Shown here piece after piece: positions 10,766-22,894 of a stretch of DNA of 64,000 bases. The stretch lies in NCBI RefSeq assembly GCF_000150955.2, contig NC_011671.1, positions 1,396,047 to 1,460,046 on the forward strand. The letters run 5' to 3'. A program made the translations under genes and the position numbers. The number at the start of each line of letters is the position of its first letter. Position 1 is the stretch's first letter. Under the pieces are notes generated by a model. It did not search any database. It saw nothing but the letters and a program-made list of their open reading frames with translations, and was not told the origin of the DNA. Origin of the DNA: Phaeodactylum tricornutum CCAP 1055/1. Its lineage: Eukaryota > Bacillariophyta > Bacillariophyceae > Surirellales > Neidiaceae.

Positions 10766-13700
10766 ATGTCGGAAGAACCGCCTGCCGATTGGAGGGAGAA
10801 CTCCACCGGGGGATTGGCGGATCCCAACGTCCCCGTCGCTCCGTATCCACCGATGATTTCCGCACGTTTTCCTTCCCATCATCTTCGCTCTTCCCTTTCC
10901 CATTCTCCACACTACACGTCTCCCACTCCTAGTTTTATCGGCAGTCGCGCCGAATCCAATGTGAGTGGGACTAGCAGTCTTTTCCCCGGATACGCCACGA
11001 ACGTCGGAGGAGCCTCCACCGCGACGAGTTTGGAAGACGGCGGCACGGCGGATGAAGCTTCTCGGCAGACCAACGCATTCGCAGTAACCGACGATTCCGC
11101 GGCAATCGCAAACATTGAATTTTGTCGACCGGATCTCCTAGCTTGTATTAATTGTGTTTCCTCCTCTAGCAATACCCACACCACGTCCAACACTCCAACG
11201 TCACTCAACAGCGCCAAATTCGCAGATTCTACCACCCCGGCGCGCAGCAATCGCAAAATGGGACCTGTTCTCTTGGAGCTCCGAAAACTTCAGCTTAACG
11301 AAGGAACTCACGGAAATCATGATTTCTTTACGACATCACAAATTTCCGTATCGAGAGGTAACCCCTCACTGGGCATGAGCATGTCGAGCACCTGCTTGCA
11401 TGTATCGCCACAGGCAATGCGGACCGGCGAAAACGCACTGCACAGACCACCACCGCCAATTGCGACGGGACTAACGACCGGAGCCTTATGTATTCACACT
11501 TTTGTCATAAAGTCGGATGGCGACAATGAAAACAATCAGGATTGGACGCCCAACGTGGAGTACTACCATACACCACGACATCATCGTGCCTCCACTGCAG
11601 TACAGTGGTGTCCAACGACGGTGCGTCCTCAGCATGTAGCAATTGGTTTACTTTCTGCTTCTTCCAGTGGTAGTCACCCTACCACAAACAGTGTCGTACC
11701 CGGACGGCGAGGCGTCTCGGGTGGTGGTGTGGCCGCTAGTGTGGGACTAGGCGCCCGATCGGCTAGTACTGGCGACAAGGATTATTGTTGTTTCGTATGG
11801 GATGTTGAGCACCAAAGCGCTTCTCGACGGACGAAGACATCGCCGATTTACAAACTAAGTCATCAGTCCGGCGTTGCTTCATTAGGTTGGCTCATGGGCG
11901 GGGAAACCTTGGCCATAGGCGGACAATTGCGTCATGTTCAATTGTACGACTTGCGCGAAGCCACGACGTCGGCACCCATGACTGTTATGGCCCACAATTT
12001 TGCCGTACACGGAATTGTCCCCGACCCTCACAAGTCCTGGCAATTTGCTACTTACAGTCGGGTATCGAACGAGCCCGTAAAAATCTGGGATTGTCGAAGA
12101 ATGGACACCAACTTGACGGAAATCAAAATTCCTTCCCAGTCAATATCTCCTTCGTCAGTATCGGGTGTGACACCTCCCGTCTCGCAAGTGCACTGGTCAC
12201 CACTAGAAGCAGGCTTCTTGTCAGTAGCGGTTGGAGACGCCATCTACGAATTCGATACAACGACGCCGGCCTCACGACCGATTCATGTCAATACGATGTA
12301 TGCTCGGGGATCGGTTCTCGACGTGGCATTGTACCCGTTTGTGGCGGAGATGGGGACCGCCAAGGAAGCGAGTGTGCATAAACTCAAGGCTGAACAACGT
12401 ATTCCAACTTTATTGATCCAAGAAGATGCGATGGAAGCAAAGCACCTGGAGGAGATGAAGCTCAATCATTTTCTGGAAAAACGTTCGGTACGTAGCAACC
12501 AACGCATTCTTGGAGAACTCTACCCCAATCGTATGATGGTAGTCTATACAGACAGATCTCTACACGATTTTCCACGCCATACCATTGCTCCGTTGGCAGT
12601 GTCCAGCAGGGATGGCAGGTTGGTGCACTCCATCGGACGTACGCTATGGGTAGGGTCCAGCAGGCAAGGACCGGCTGCCATTGAACGTCTTACCGCAGCG
12701 CAAGATGAGGATGTATCCGCCGTAATGTTGCGCCGGGCGCGCTGCATACAGTCCATCAATTATTCTATGGATCCATCAGCCAATATTCAAATCCTTGCGC
12801 ATGATGGGAGCGGAGTCGACTCGCTGTTACGGCTATGGAGTTGGATTGAACGAGTGGAAGTCTTGTGCTCCAGTACAGAAACAGACGATGGATGGGATGA
12901 TGGCATGTCATGGCCGGCGAAGACTTTGATGGACGCGGGTGCTTGGCGCCTGTTGCATATTGCCGGATGTGGCGAGGGGGAAATACGGGGCTTTTCTGAA
13001 CATTCCTGCTGCTCAATTTATGATAGTCCAGGCCGCCGGTAAGGAAAAGTGAATGAAAAGATCCTTTACATTGTGTGGCCATATCATTTCTAAACTACAT
13101 GAGACTTTTCTATGCAGTGCGGCGTTAACTTCATGCGGGTGGGCGGGAAGGTTTGATCTCTCGACGGTTATGGGGGAATGTGAGGAGCTCGGTGAGTACG
13201 AAAGGTCGGCGGCTCTGGCCGTATGGCACGACGACATCGGGGCCGCAGTTGACTGCCTGCAGCGTGGAGCCTCGGTGATCAGGCAACAAATGAAGAGGGG
13301 TGGAGAAAGTGTTAATATGTATTGCTCCTCCGAGCATGCCGAAACGCTGGATCTCGTTTCTTTCTGTGTAGCTGGTCATCGGGGTGACAGCATGGATTCA
13401 CCGGCTTCCGGAATCTGGAGAAGAACGTGCGCGACTTTGATGAAACGAAGCAGCTTTTCTGGCCAATCCCGATGTTTTGCCTACGTTCGTGGAATGCTCA
13501 AATTTCTCATGACCTCGGGGTCGGACCAAGGGCATGACGAGGTTCTCTTGTGCGATGATTTGAGTCTTTGCGATCGCGTTGGCTTTGCTTGTCGCTTTCT
13601 CTCCTGGAACGAGCTTCTGCAATACTTGGAAACGTGCATCGTCAATTGTCAAAGATCAGGTGACATCGAGGGTATGATAATTACAGGGCTCGAAAAGGAA

Positions 13701-14534
13701 GGTATTAAAATCTTGCAATCCTTTGTGGATCGAACTGCTGATGTGCAAAGCGCTGCTTTAATAACGAGTCGAGTCATTTTTCCCGTTGGTTGGAATGGTG
13801 AACGTCGAGCCAGTATAGAGTGGTTGGAATCTTACCGATCACTGTTAAATACTTGGCAAATGTGGCAGTCTCGCGCCTTGTTTGATGTCGATCGTGCGGA
13901 CCTTTTACGCAAGGTAAAGTCGCGTCAATTTGATGCGTCCGGCAAATTTGGCAGCGTTCCCATTAGTCGTCGGCAAGTGTCTGCTGGTGGTAAACCAGGG
14001 CTGCGCCAACCCGATCCGGACATTCAAGCCACCATTCCGGCACAGCTTGACGCCCGCTGTAACTACTGCTCCGCTCCATTGAGCTTGAAGCTAAAAGACA
14101 CGCACGCCAATCAATGGCTGTCCAAAATGAAACCGGTGCTACCATGCTGTGCACAATGTCGCAAGCCGCTTCCGCATTGCGCTATTTGCATGTTATCAAT
14201 GGGTACCTTAAATCCATACATGGAATTGACGAAAGACCGATCAGGGCGGTCGTCCCGTAGTGGCCTTTCGTCGCTGCAGACCGCGGATGACATGTCGTCT
14301 TTGGGGAATTTGCCCTTTGCAGAATGGTTCACTTGGTGTCTACGATGCAAGCATGGCGGCCACGCCCACCATTTGGTGGGATGGTTTGCGAAACATGAAG
14401 TATGCCCCGTGAGCGGGTGTGACTGTCATTGTCAATTCGACGGAATTCATGAGTTGAATCGATATAAGCAATCTTCAGAGAGAGTAACAAACGAAAACGA
14501 GCAGGACACGACAAGCAACACCGAGGCCGACTAA
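10766..14534 (+). CDS. MIOS: MIOS/SEA4-like WD40 subunit of the GATOR2 (SEACAT) complex
   Basis: Exon 1 is 10766-13038 and exon 2 is 13118-14534, with a 79-bp intron (GTAAGG...GCAG) splitting an Arg codon; 1229 residues. The N-terminal ~130 residues are low-complexity. WD40-type units follow (for example VKIWDCRR), then an alpha-solenoid with the MIOS-like run GEYERSAALAVWHDD. The C-terminal zinc module is diagnostic: CNYC near residue 1072, CCAQCRKPLPHCAICMLSMG, WFTWCLRCKHGGH and CPVSGCDCHCQ near 1170-1195, in the order seen in metazoan MIOS. MIOS is part of GATOR2, which relays amino-acid status to TORC1 at the lysosome or vacuole; that role is family knowledge. A gene model stopping at 13042 would lose the zinc module. 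Confidence 0.9.
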
Positions 14535-15172
14535 GCAACCGTAAGCCACCAGCCATCACTATGTGAAACAGAGCACAGTCTGAGTCAGCATGGATGCATT
14601 CAACGCTCCTGTGCAGTGCACTTTGCCAATCCTTTTGTTGCTGTCTAGGTTGCAAGATTGTTCCCTTTACAGTTACAGAGGACGCGAACCTACTACAACA
14701 AGAGAGAGGTAGAATAGACCCTTACCGAACCAATCAGGATTATGTGCTTGGTAGAAATTTGGTCCTTTACGGTATTCACAATCAAATCCAGCGTGACCAT
14801 AATTTTTGACATAACTGTAAATTACTCCTTGCAAAACTCTCCGGGTGTTCCTAGGAATTCGCGCGACTTCTTGCGCGTTCGAGTAAAACCCGGAAAACCA
14901 ACCTTATGGAGTTAGAGAACCCAATACCATATACCCGCGTATTCTGGTGTATCTCGGCATAAAACGCAGACGTACCGACAACCGTACATCCCTCATTCGT
15001 TCGTGGGCAGGAAAGTTGGCTTACGTTTTTCTCGGCTTGACGGACGTGAACGACACGAAATCTAATTGTAATCAAAGAGTATAAAGCAGATCTCGTTGCT
15101 ACGATCATCTGACGCCCTGGGATTGATCCTATCTTCGAATTAAACTACGGATTTACTCTTCACCTCCTCATC
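14535..15172. other. Intergenic region
   Basis: 638 bp between the MIOS-like and APS reductase genes, same strand. It carries TTTACAGTTACAG at 14666-14678 and ATAACTGTAA at 14811-14820, copies of a motif that recurs in other gaps of this window. No gene was seen. Confidence 0.5.
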
Positions 15173-16676
15173 ATGAAGTATCTCGTGGCTGTGACGACAC
15201 TATTGAGCACCGTGTCGGTGTCGGCTTTTGTGCCTCAAAAAGCGGCCTTTGGCGCCTTGACTCCTTTTGGATCTCGCACTGGAGTGAAAATGGCCGATAC
15301 GGAAACGATCTTTGACCAGGAACAGTACATTGCCGAATCCAAAGAAATGCGGCTCAAACATTTGGAGGAGCAGGCCATGTTTGCTCTCAAGATTGCTGTG
15401 GAGAATTACGGTATGTTCCTTGGAAGGTGTCCTTGTTGGATCTGGCCAGGGAGGATCACGAGATTTTGGATAAGGGGATCGCAATCCTGTGCACAATTTG
15501 CTCTGTCCGACGTTGTCTCGTATATGTCTCCAAATGTTTGTGTTATTTGATGTAGGTGCCATTTGCTAACCAAGCCCTTTCTTGTAACCCTTCTCTCCAG
15601 GCAACGCGGTCTTTCCCAACGCCATGATTGCGGGCGATGTTGTTATTACTCACCTCTTGTCGCGTCTCGGATACCTGGAAAACGGCAAAGCCAAAATTAT
15701 GGTTGTCGATACCTTCCATCTCTTCCCCGAAACGATGGAGTTTCTTGAGAAATTGGAAGAGCACTACAATTTCAAGGCCGACGTCTTCTGCGCCGACAAG
15801 ATACCCGTTGGCGACAAGGATGCCTTCGACAAGCGCTACGGTGCCAATCTTTGGAAGGAAGATATAGACGAGTATGACCGCGTTTGCAAGGTGGAGCCTT
15901 TCCAGCGAGGTCTCAAAACACTCAAGACTGACTGCATGATCAACGGACGTACCCGATGGCAAGGATTCGAACGCGCCTGGATTGATTTGTTCGAAAACGC
16001 TCCCATTGGTGGCGGACTCGCCAAATGCAACCCCATTGCCTACTGGACTTTGGAAGATACCTTTGACTATATTGCCAAATACGATGTCCCGTACCACCCG
16101 CTCCACGAAAAGGGATACCCCAGTATTGGTGACGCCAAGGACACTATTCCGGTTCCGGAAGACGGCTCGGTTCGATTTGTAGATTTTAAGTTTGAAGGCG
16201 ATAAAACCGTATGGTTAGATTACGCCAAAGAACGGGTGGGCCGCTTCGTCGGATTAGCAACCAAGGATGGCAAAACCAAGACGGAATGCGGTATTCACGT
16301 GGACGGAGCCGAGCGTACCTGGGACCGGGATTTGTGGGAGGAAGAGAATAGTGTGGTCAAGAAAATCTCGTCGTCCGCGGATGCTTTGGAAATCAAAAAG
16401 TCGGGCAAGCCCGCCGTAATTGCCGTCTATGCACCCTGGTGTCAATTCAGCCAGGCTATGGAGGATCAATTTGAGGAATTTGCGAAAGCAGTAGGAGACG
16501 ATGTCGACGTTTACAGTTTCCGCGGAGACGAAGAACGAGAGTTTGTCATGGCTAACTTGAACACCAACTCGTTCCCGACCGTCAATGTGATCAAGGCAGA
16601 CGGTACCGCAGTGAAGTACGAGTCGGAGGAACGTACTGTCGAAGCTTTTAAAAAGTTCATGGAAAAGACACTTTAG
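15173..16676 (+). CDS. Plastid-targeted APS reductase, Fe-S cluster-less (APR-B) type, with C-terminal thioredoxin-like domain
   Basis: Exon 1 15173-15410, intron 15411-15600 (190 bp, GTATGT...CCAG), exon 2 15601-16676; 437 residues. Residues 1-20 form a signal peptide ending in VSAF-VP, the ASAF-like motif of diatom complex plastids, so the enzyme should act in the plastid stroma, reducing adenosine phosphosulfate to sulfite in sulfate assimilation. The reductase domain spans about residues 50-315 and ends with the catalytic ECGIH (Cys309). The cysteine pairs that hold the [4Fe-4S] cluster in plant APR are absent: the first site reads VCKVEPF with one Cys, and GYPSIGDAKDT has no CxxC. The C-terminal thioredoxin-like domain (about 325-437) has WCQFS, keeping Cys360 but with Ser363 where plant APR has a second Cys. 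It converges with the next gene, 78 bp away. Confidence 0.9.
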
Positions 16677-16754
16677 ACTGGATACTGGTGCAAGTACATC
16701 TCGAAGACAAAGATTTAAGTAATTCTCTATAGTCATGCTTATTTGACGGAATAC

Positions 16755-18509
16755 TTAGCGGTTGCTGGTGCTGTTGTATGTATGTATGTATGTGCGCATC
16801 GGTATGCCTCCCATGGTAGTTTCTTTCTTGATGACAAACCCTTGCGAAGGATAAAATGCATTAGCTTCTTTCAAAAACACCGGCGTGGTAGCAACGAAAG
16901 AAACACCCGTGCTCGATGTTGTCGATGAAAATCCGTCTTGCTGCATTACCAAGCCTTTGGCAAAGTTCCAAAGTTCGTTTCCGACGCCGCATGCGCGCAT
17001 ATGTGGGTCAACAAAGAAACGAGTAATCTCGTACATGTTTGAACCCTCTATACTTTTCTTTCCTTCGGCATAGCGTCGCAAGCCTATGCATCCAACAATT
17101 TTTCGCTGGACAGTGTCGCTCATATCGTGGCACTCAGTGGCAACTAGGAAAAAGCCACCCATGTCCCGAAATCTTTGCGCAATATCGGAAATAGAATCTC
17201 CGTCCTTGCCGACCGTCGCTAGCAAATCCTTTTTGAGAACCGATTTGACCATTCTATGAACGCCCGGGTACATTTCAAATAAATGCTCGTATGTACCTTC
17301 AAAAAGCGTGCGGACTTGATTCTCGTCACAACGTTCTATTGCTGACAACCAACCGATGCTGCCCCCACGTACTCGATCTAATTGGAATCGAGATGGGCGA
17401 ACTCCTGTCACCCAAGGGCAAAGAGTACGCTCCAAAATCAGATTTGTGATATGTCGTGACGGAGAAAAAGCTACAGCCAGAGCATAGGAACGCAAATGAA
17501 GATCTAAAGCCATATGTTCGTCAAACATTTCCAAGGGGGTCAGCATGGCGCCGTGCGCTCTTGCGTACAGTGCTGCAGTTCCCACATCGATAATTCTCGG
17601 GAAAGCAAAACCGTACTGCAGGAGTCGTGTCGTCACCGCTTCGCACGACGCGCCGACAGGTGCCAGGACGGAATGGTGTTGTCCTGTTTCCGACTCACCC
17701 CGTTCTAACTTGGCCTTGAAGTGAGCGTAGTAGCATCTCTGGTAAGCACTTAGTACGGACCGATCGTATTCGACTGGTTTGAGTGGTTCGTACAAAATCA
17801 TGGCGCTTTCGCGGTTTTCGCAAAGGGTGGATGCACAAAACTGTAACAGAGTCTGGCAGACAACCTCGCCCAAGTATGCAACCACGAGTTCTGAGACAAC
17901 GAGAGTCGCAACGTTTGGGTGAGCCGCACCAGCAATGTTTCCATACTTGCTTGCTTTCCGTAGGTCCGCAGCGACCAATGTAAATGTGGTCAACGACGAG
18001 CCATTAACGGAATAGCAGACGACATCCTCACCTGCGTTGTCGTCTGCCCTCGTCCATTTAAGGTTTCTTTCCAAAAAGTCACGTTTGGCGTTGACAACGT
18101 CCGGAAAGTCAACTTCAAGAACGTGAATATCTACATTACCAGGATCAGATAGCAAAGCAGCCCAGATTCCTGTCACATCCAAACCAGCACCGAGAAAAAT
18201 GAGTTGCTTTCGGTTCCTGTTTGTAGATTTCGTGTCCTCAATATCATACGAATGTCTATGTAAAACCGGCAGCCTCAAAAAGGAACCAACTTGATCTAGA
18301 ATAACAGCTATTCGCACTGCATATCCAGCATTGATGAGCGGCGTCTGGCGTCGATTTTGACCTATAAGCGCGGTCGCAGCCTGTTCCAATAGAGATCCGT
18401 AGGAATGTGTGTCCTTTTCATCGTGACACGACGACCGATAGCCGGCGCGATATGCCGATGCTTTGGCTTGTAGTGCGTCCTTGGCAGTTTTTGTGACGGA
18501 AGATTCCAT
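16755..18509 (-). CDS. Fusion of leucine-carboxyl-methyltransferase-like and GNAT acetyltransferase-like domains
   Basis: Single exon, 584 residues, ATG at 18509-18507. Residues ~20-370 resemble the LCMT/PPM S-adenosylmethionine methyltransferase family: INAGYAVRIAVILDQV corresponds to the family's arginine region, FLGAGLDVTG to the SAM-binding glycine loop, and LEVDFPDVVNAKRDF to the acidic strand and K after it. LCMT1 methylates the C-terminal leucine of PP2A; other members modify tRNA wybutosine or small molecules, so the target here is open. Residues ~400-575 look like a GNAT fold: IGCIGLRRY, then EITRFFVDPHMRACGVGNEL with the acetyl-CoA loop (R..GVG.EL), then a terminal strand. A methyltransferase-acetyltransferase fusion is unusual. 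The C-terminus is encoded over a (TGTA)n microsatellite. Confidence 0.7.
   Translation of the reverse strand: MESSVTKTAKDALQAKASAYRAGYRSSCHDEKDTHSYGSLLEQAATALIGQNRRQTPLINAGYAVRIAVILDQVGSFLRLPVLHRHSYDIEDTKSTNRNRKQLIFLGAGLDVTGIWAALLSDPGNVDIHVLEVDFPDVVNAKRDFLERNLKWTRADDNAGEDVVCYSVNGSSLTTFTLVAADLRKASKYGNIAGAAHPNVATLVVSELVVAYLGEVVCQTLLQFCASTLCENRESAMILYEPLKPVEYDRSVLSAYQRCYYAHFKAKLERGESETGQHHSVLAPVGASCEAVTTRLLQYGFAFPRIIDVGTAALYARAHGAMLTPLEMFDEHMALDLHLRSYALAVAFSPSRHITNLILERTLCPWVTGVRPSRFQLDRVRGGSIGWLSAIERCDENQVRTLFEGTYEHLFEMYPGVHRMVKSVLKKDLLATVGKDGDSISDIAQRFRDMGGFFLVATECHDMSDTVQRKIVGCIGLRRYAEGKKSIEGSNMYEITRFFVDPHMRACGVGNELWNFAKGLVMQQDGFSSTTSSTGVSFVATTPVFLKEANAFYPSQGFVIKKETTMGGIPMRTYIHTYNSTSNR
16775..16793. 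repeat. Short (TGTA)n microsatellite in coding sequence
   Basis: Four and a half TGTA units lie in the last ~15 codons of the methyltransferase-GNAT gene, encoding part of TYIHTYN near the stop. Slippage here would change the C-terminal tail. Confidence 0.85.
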
Positions 18510-19463
18510 ATTCGAAGAATGCTTTCCTGAAACAAGAACTACCTATTCATTCGCGGCGCTTCGCGACTACTTAGAACCGCAAGTCAGTTTTCGCAATGAA
18601 CTGCCATGGTGGTAGTTGCATGATTGCCTATATTCTGTGTAGCAATTTTTCACATACAATAAATCGGTATCGGGTAAAAAGTCGCTCAGCCATATGAAAG
18701 AGATAAATTATCCAACCAATTCACTGTTTAGAACGTACATGGCATGGACAATTTTCAAATTTTTAAGGCTTAATAAATTAAACAGTCGGCTTCGCAGTCA
18801 CATCATTTCGATGATGTATCGCTATCACTTACAGTTACGAGCACTAAACAGAGACCTTCCAATAGTCTGAATCTGATATGGAAGCTTACATAACTGCATT
18901 TACAGTCAAAGCCATTGACTGCACCTCTCGTTGCTTTTACTGTCAATTGATCCTGTAACCACAAAAGTCGTAAGCTCTGTGAGAAATAGCAAAAAAACAA
19001 TGTTATCACCTTCATTTACCAGTCAAGTCTCGTCATGGCACAAGATCGGCTCAGATAGGGCCTTTTTATTTTAGCAAGATATTGTGTTTCTAATTGGAGG
19101 CAGCAAAGCGTGAATCGCACTTCGACACCGCTGCGTCTTGCGTTGACGTAACTTCTTGACGACTGCGTTGCACTCACCATTTGGATCCCTGTCGCCAACG
19201 ATACATTAAGGAAGGAAAGCAGAAAGTAATCAGAAATGTTTTCTCAATCTATACCGCGGCTGCGATAGAAACGCAACACCGGCTCAAACAGAGCGTTGTC
19301 AATCTTTGCAAGTTTTCAAAAAAGGAGGCGATGGACCGTTGAAGAGCGAACCATCACCGCTGCGACCTGCAAGCTTTCACAAAACAAAGCCAAGCAACAC
19401 GTACCTATTTAAATCTGCGATCGACAGAATTGCAGCAATATCGCTTCTGTCCGAAGCCTAAGA
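18510..19463. other. Intergenic region
   Basis: About 950 bp between the 3' end of UTP4 and the start of the methyltransferase-GNAT gene, both minus strand. It holds three copies of the recurrent TTACAGT/ACTGTCAA motif (18829-18839, 18899-18908, 18936-18947). No gene was seen. Confidence 0.5.
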
Positions 19464-22380
19464 CTAAGCCCCGTACACTTTACGCTGGAGCCCTTGTGGA
19501 AACGTAGCAACAACACTCATCCACGGTTGTTCGACTACCACCATTTCGTTCTCATCGACGAAGTCCACGAAGAGCATGCTATTGTACCGCAAACAGCAAG
19601 TGCAAGCTGCTGCACTCTGATCAACTTCATCTGAACTTGTTACGGACAGGGATCGCTTGCGTTTGCGCCCACGAACATGTATCTCTGGAACGTTTCGACA
19701 AAACTTGGGATAGCTCTTGTCCATGGACATTGTCACGAAAGCACCGAAAGAGCCCTTCAAAACATGTTTGAAAATAAGCCGCGTGTTAGAGATATAAATG
19801 TATCCCATTACTATACCATTGAAACCGCATCAAGTGTCGTTTAAATGGGCGAAACAGGGCAATATGCTCTTGCAAGAAAGACAACCAACTCGCGATCGTA
19901 TCGTTGCAGCGAGCTGGAATAACAAGTATCTTGCTCCAGATTCATCTATTTCTATTTGTACGTACCACGAGAAATTGGGATGCTGAGGTGGGGTTGACGG
20001 CAAGGCGCACGGGAAAATCGTTTCGATTTGAGAGTTCCAGTGGCATCGCCTTATCCAGAGGATAGCCAGCTTCTTCGCTCCAAGGGCTAAGGCGGCGATC
20101 ATGTATGTTGAAGACGTACGTTGCGTAGTTACAGCATGCCACCACCAACACTGGAGAGTCAATGCTCAAAAATGCAATAGCAGAAACAGCGGTATCCAAC
20201 GGAGGAATTGTCCACCAATGGCTGAAGCTTTCTCTCGGGCTGCTGCTGTGATAAAGTGATATACGGTCTTCGCCACAAAGACCACTCTGCATGGTAGCCA
20301 TCCATCGACCATCAACAGAAATTTCCAAGGATTCCACGGATAGCGAGTTTTGCGAGGCTTGCGTGATTATGGTCTGTTTCACCGCGTCTCTCGTTTCGTA
20401 CATCGATTCTGTCGCTGAAGCTGCCATATTTGGCGTGAAAGGAAGATTTTGAATCTTCCCGTCGGCTGTGGCCACTACAAGATCGTTAGTTGGAGTAAAG
20501 CGAACTGCGTTGCATGGCCCAAGAAAAGAAAAGTCCTGTGGTATTCTTGTCGGTGTCATAGTACCTTGTTCGCTAAATGCGATCCGGAAGACAAGGAGAG
20601 ACACAGCGTTGCATATCGCCAAAAGTGAGCCGTCGTTGCTAATCGCCGTGCACGCCAAATTCGACGGCGTCTTCACTTGCACACTTCCCACCAGCGTTTC
20701 TTCTTCAGGCACGAGAACTGGGGTATTCAAATCACCTGTTTGTTGAGGGCCTAAGCGATACAGATCAACTCGATCTTCACGTCTCATCAAAAGCAAGCGA
20801 GCTTGCTTTGCCAACATGATTGGACTCGACGACGGCCAAGGATATAATGTTAGTGGCCGTCGAGTAGGAAACTCACGCACCTGATATAAGCAGACTTTCG
20901 TATCCATACCCCCACTGCAAAGAAGATCAACCGTTATTGTTTTCAGTTTTCCTTCCCTTTCAATAGCCTTGTGTTGCTGGCAAACAGTCATGCACTTGAC
21001 ATCATGTGTATGAGGCCGATGAGCATGTGTTAAGGTCCATTTCCGACCCGCCAGACCATCGCCACCCGGAGTCATCGGCGGCCTTTCAATACAAACAACA
21101 CGTGAATCAATCCCACTGGCAAATACTTTGTCCTCGTCCTGAGATACGGCCATGCATAGAACGTCCGCCTTCTCATCATTTTGGATAAAGGTTTGCTGGA
21201 GAGAACCGCTGTCGCCGTCCCAGAACTGAACGTGTCCGAGTGAGTCTCCCGATACGACTGTACCATCCTTTAGAATGGATATACTCCATACTCGTGTTGG
21301 GATGTTGCGACCAAAATTCTCCACCGTCATGCGTAGTGTCGACTTCCAAGAAATCCGGGACGAATTGTTCTTGTTGGTGCCTTCGGTGGAGACACAATCG
21401 TACCGTCGAATTGTCCCATCGGCGACTCCAGCAAAAATGGTTGTACCGGCCATTGAATTGTTTCTGGCCGCATTTATTCCTCGATGCCAGGCCAATGCCA
21501 AGACTGCCGCCCCGGTTGAAGGCATTGTGGACAGGAGTACCGGCTTATCGGACACGTCGTATATACGGATGGATCCATCCTCGCAGCCTGCGGCTACAAA
21601 ACTGGAATATGGACCGAGAGTTGCTAGACAAAAAATACCACCTCCTCCACTCGAAATCGTATTGCTCAATTGTCCTGTTGTAAAGTCAATGAAGAATAGA
21701 GATCCATCTCTGGAGGCGCCGACCAGTTTTGGCAACGAGGCCGGGTTCGGAGACGACTCTTCGCCGCAATCGTGTACCCACGTCATAACGGTAACGATTC
21801 GACTCGGAAATCCGGCGATCGTTGCAATGGTACGAAACTTTTGCTGCACGGACTTGAGCTCCACCGAGCCGTTGTCGCGGGCGATTGCCAGGTAGGATTC
21901 GGAAACGGACGGCGGCGTTGCCGCCATCGCGACAATCGGCTTGGGGTGGTAGCCCAAATGCCGTAGACGATGCACCTGTACGTCGAGTGTAGGGGGAGCC
22001 TTGACTCCAATCACGGTATTGGTGGGTGGTGAAGTTTTCTTCCTTCGGGAAGTGCTCGATTTTGACTTGGTTGCGCTCGATTTGCTTGGGGTAGCAATTG
22101 CTAGCGTTTCCGGAGTTTGCATTTTCTGGGTTTTGTGTTGTTCAACGTTGACCTGCGGGCTCTTGCGCTTGGAATTTTTGCATGAATTTGAAGATTCGAG
22201 CTTTTTAGATGCTCGAGTTGGCGTTTTAGTCGGGTTGGAGGCATCCGTAGTGGCGTCACTGTTACGCCGTTTCCTGTCCTGGCGAGTTGTTCGAGATCCG
22301 GCCGACGCCACCGACTCTTCCCCTATGGATTCCTTGCGTGGGGTCACCGACTTGCGGCTCTTCTTTTTCGCACTTGCCAT
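19464..22380 (-). CDS. UTP4: UTP4/cirhin, WD40 subunit of the small-subunit processome
   Basis: Exon 1 is 22380-19962. The terminal exon is 19810-19464, identified because its end (MLFVDFVDENEMVVVEQPW) matches the conserved C-terminus of cirhin (LLFMDLLDERTLVAVERPL). The proposed intron 19961-19811 (GTACAA...ATAG, 151 bp) keeps the frame, giving 921 residues; a donor 4 bp upstream (GTACGT) would need another acceptor. The N-terminal ~125 residues are Lys/Ser-rich and basic, suited to the nucleolus. WD40 strands follow, with cirhin-like runs GCEDGSIRIYD, DGTVVSGDSLGHVQFWDGDSG and HTHDVKCMTV. UTP4 belongs to the t-UTP/UTP-A complex acting on 18S pre-rRNA. The longer frame to 22452 would start on TTG, so the ATG at 22380 is preferred. 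Confidence 0.85.
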
Positions 22381-22894
22381 GATTCTCAACTCTTTTGCTA
22401 CGAGACAGCCACGAAGCCCGTCAATGGATATAGACAACGAACGTGTGTCCAACTGAATGCTTCGTCGCTCGACTTGATTTACTCAAACACTCGTTACCCC
22501 TGCTGGCCATTGACTTGGAGATATCGACAAGCTTTTTTTTTGCTTGGATGCCAGGGTAATTCACACGTACGTATACCAGACGGTATCCTACTTTACAGTT
22601 ATACGGCGGATAGTTCTTTGATGAGAAGAATGCCCCCCGCCCCATTCTGGAAGATTCTTCCTTCCTCGAAGATACACTCGGATTTCGTTTCTCGTTGTCA
22701 ACCCAAAACTGCCTTTCCCTACAGTGAATACCTCTGCTTGCTTACTAGCCAACTTCCCATTCTTACTTGCCTCAAATACAAGTTTATCCTGTCTTGCGTG
22801 AAAAGTGGCTTTTTTGAACGGACCGTGTGTTTGCCCTTGCTGATTTATTTAGTATTGGTCGGCGTCAGCTGTTGTTGTTGTAGTTTTCGTTGCA
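22381..22894. promoter_or_regulatory. Bidirectional promoter region
   Basis: 514 bp between divergent UTP4 and the oxidoreductase gene. It contains CTTTACAGTT at 22591-22600. No specific factor site can be named. Confidence 0.4.
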
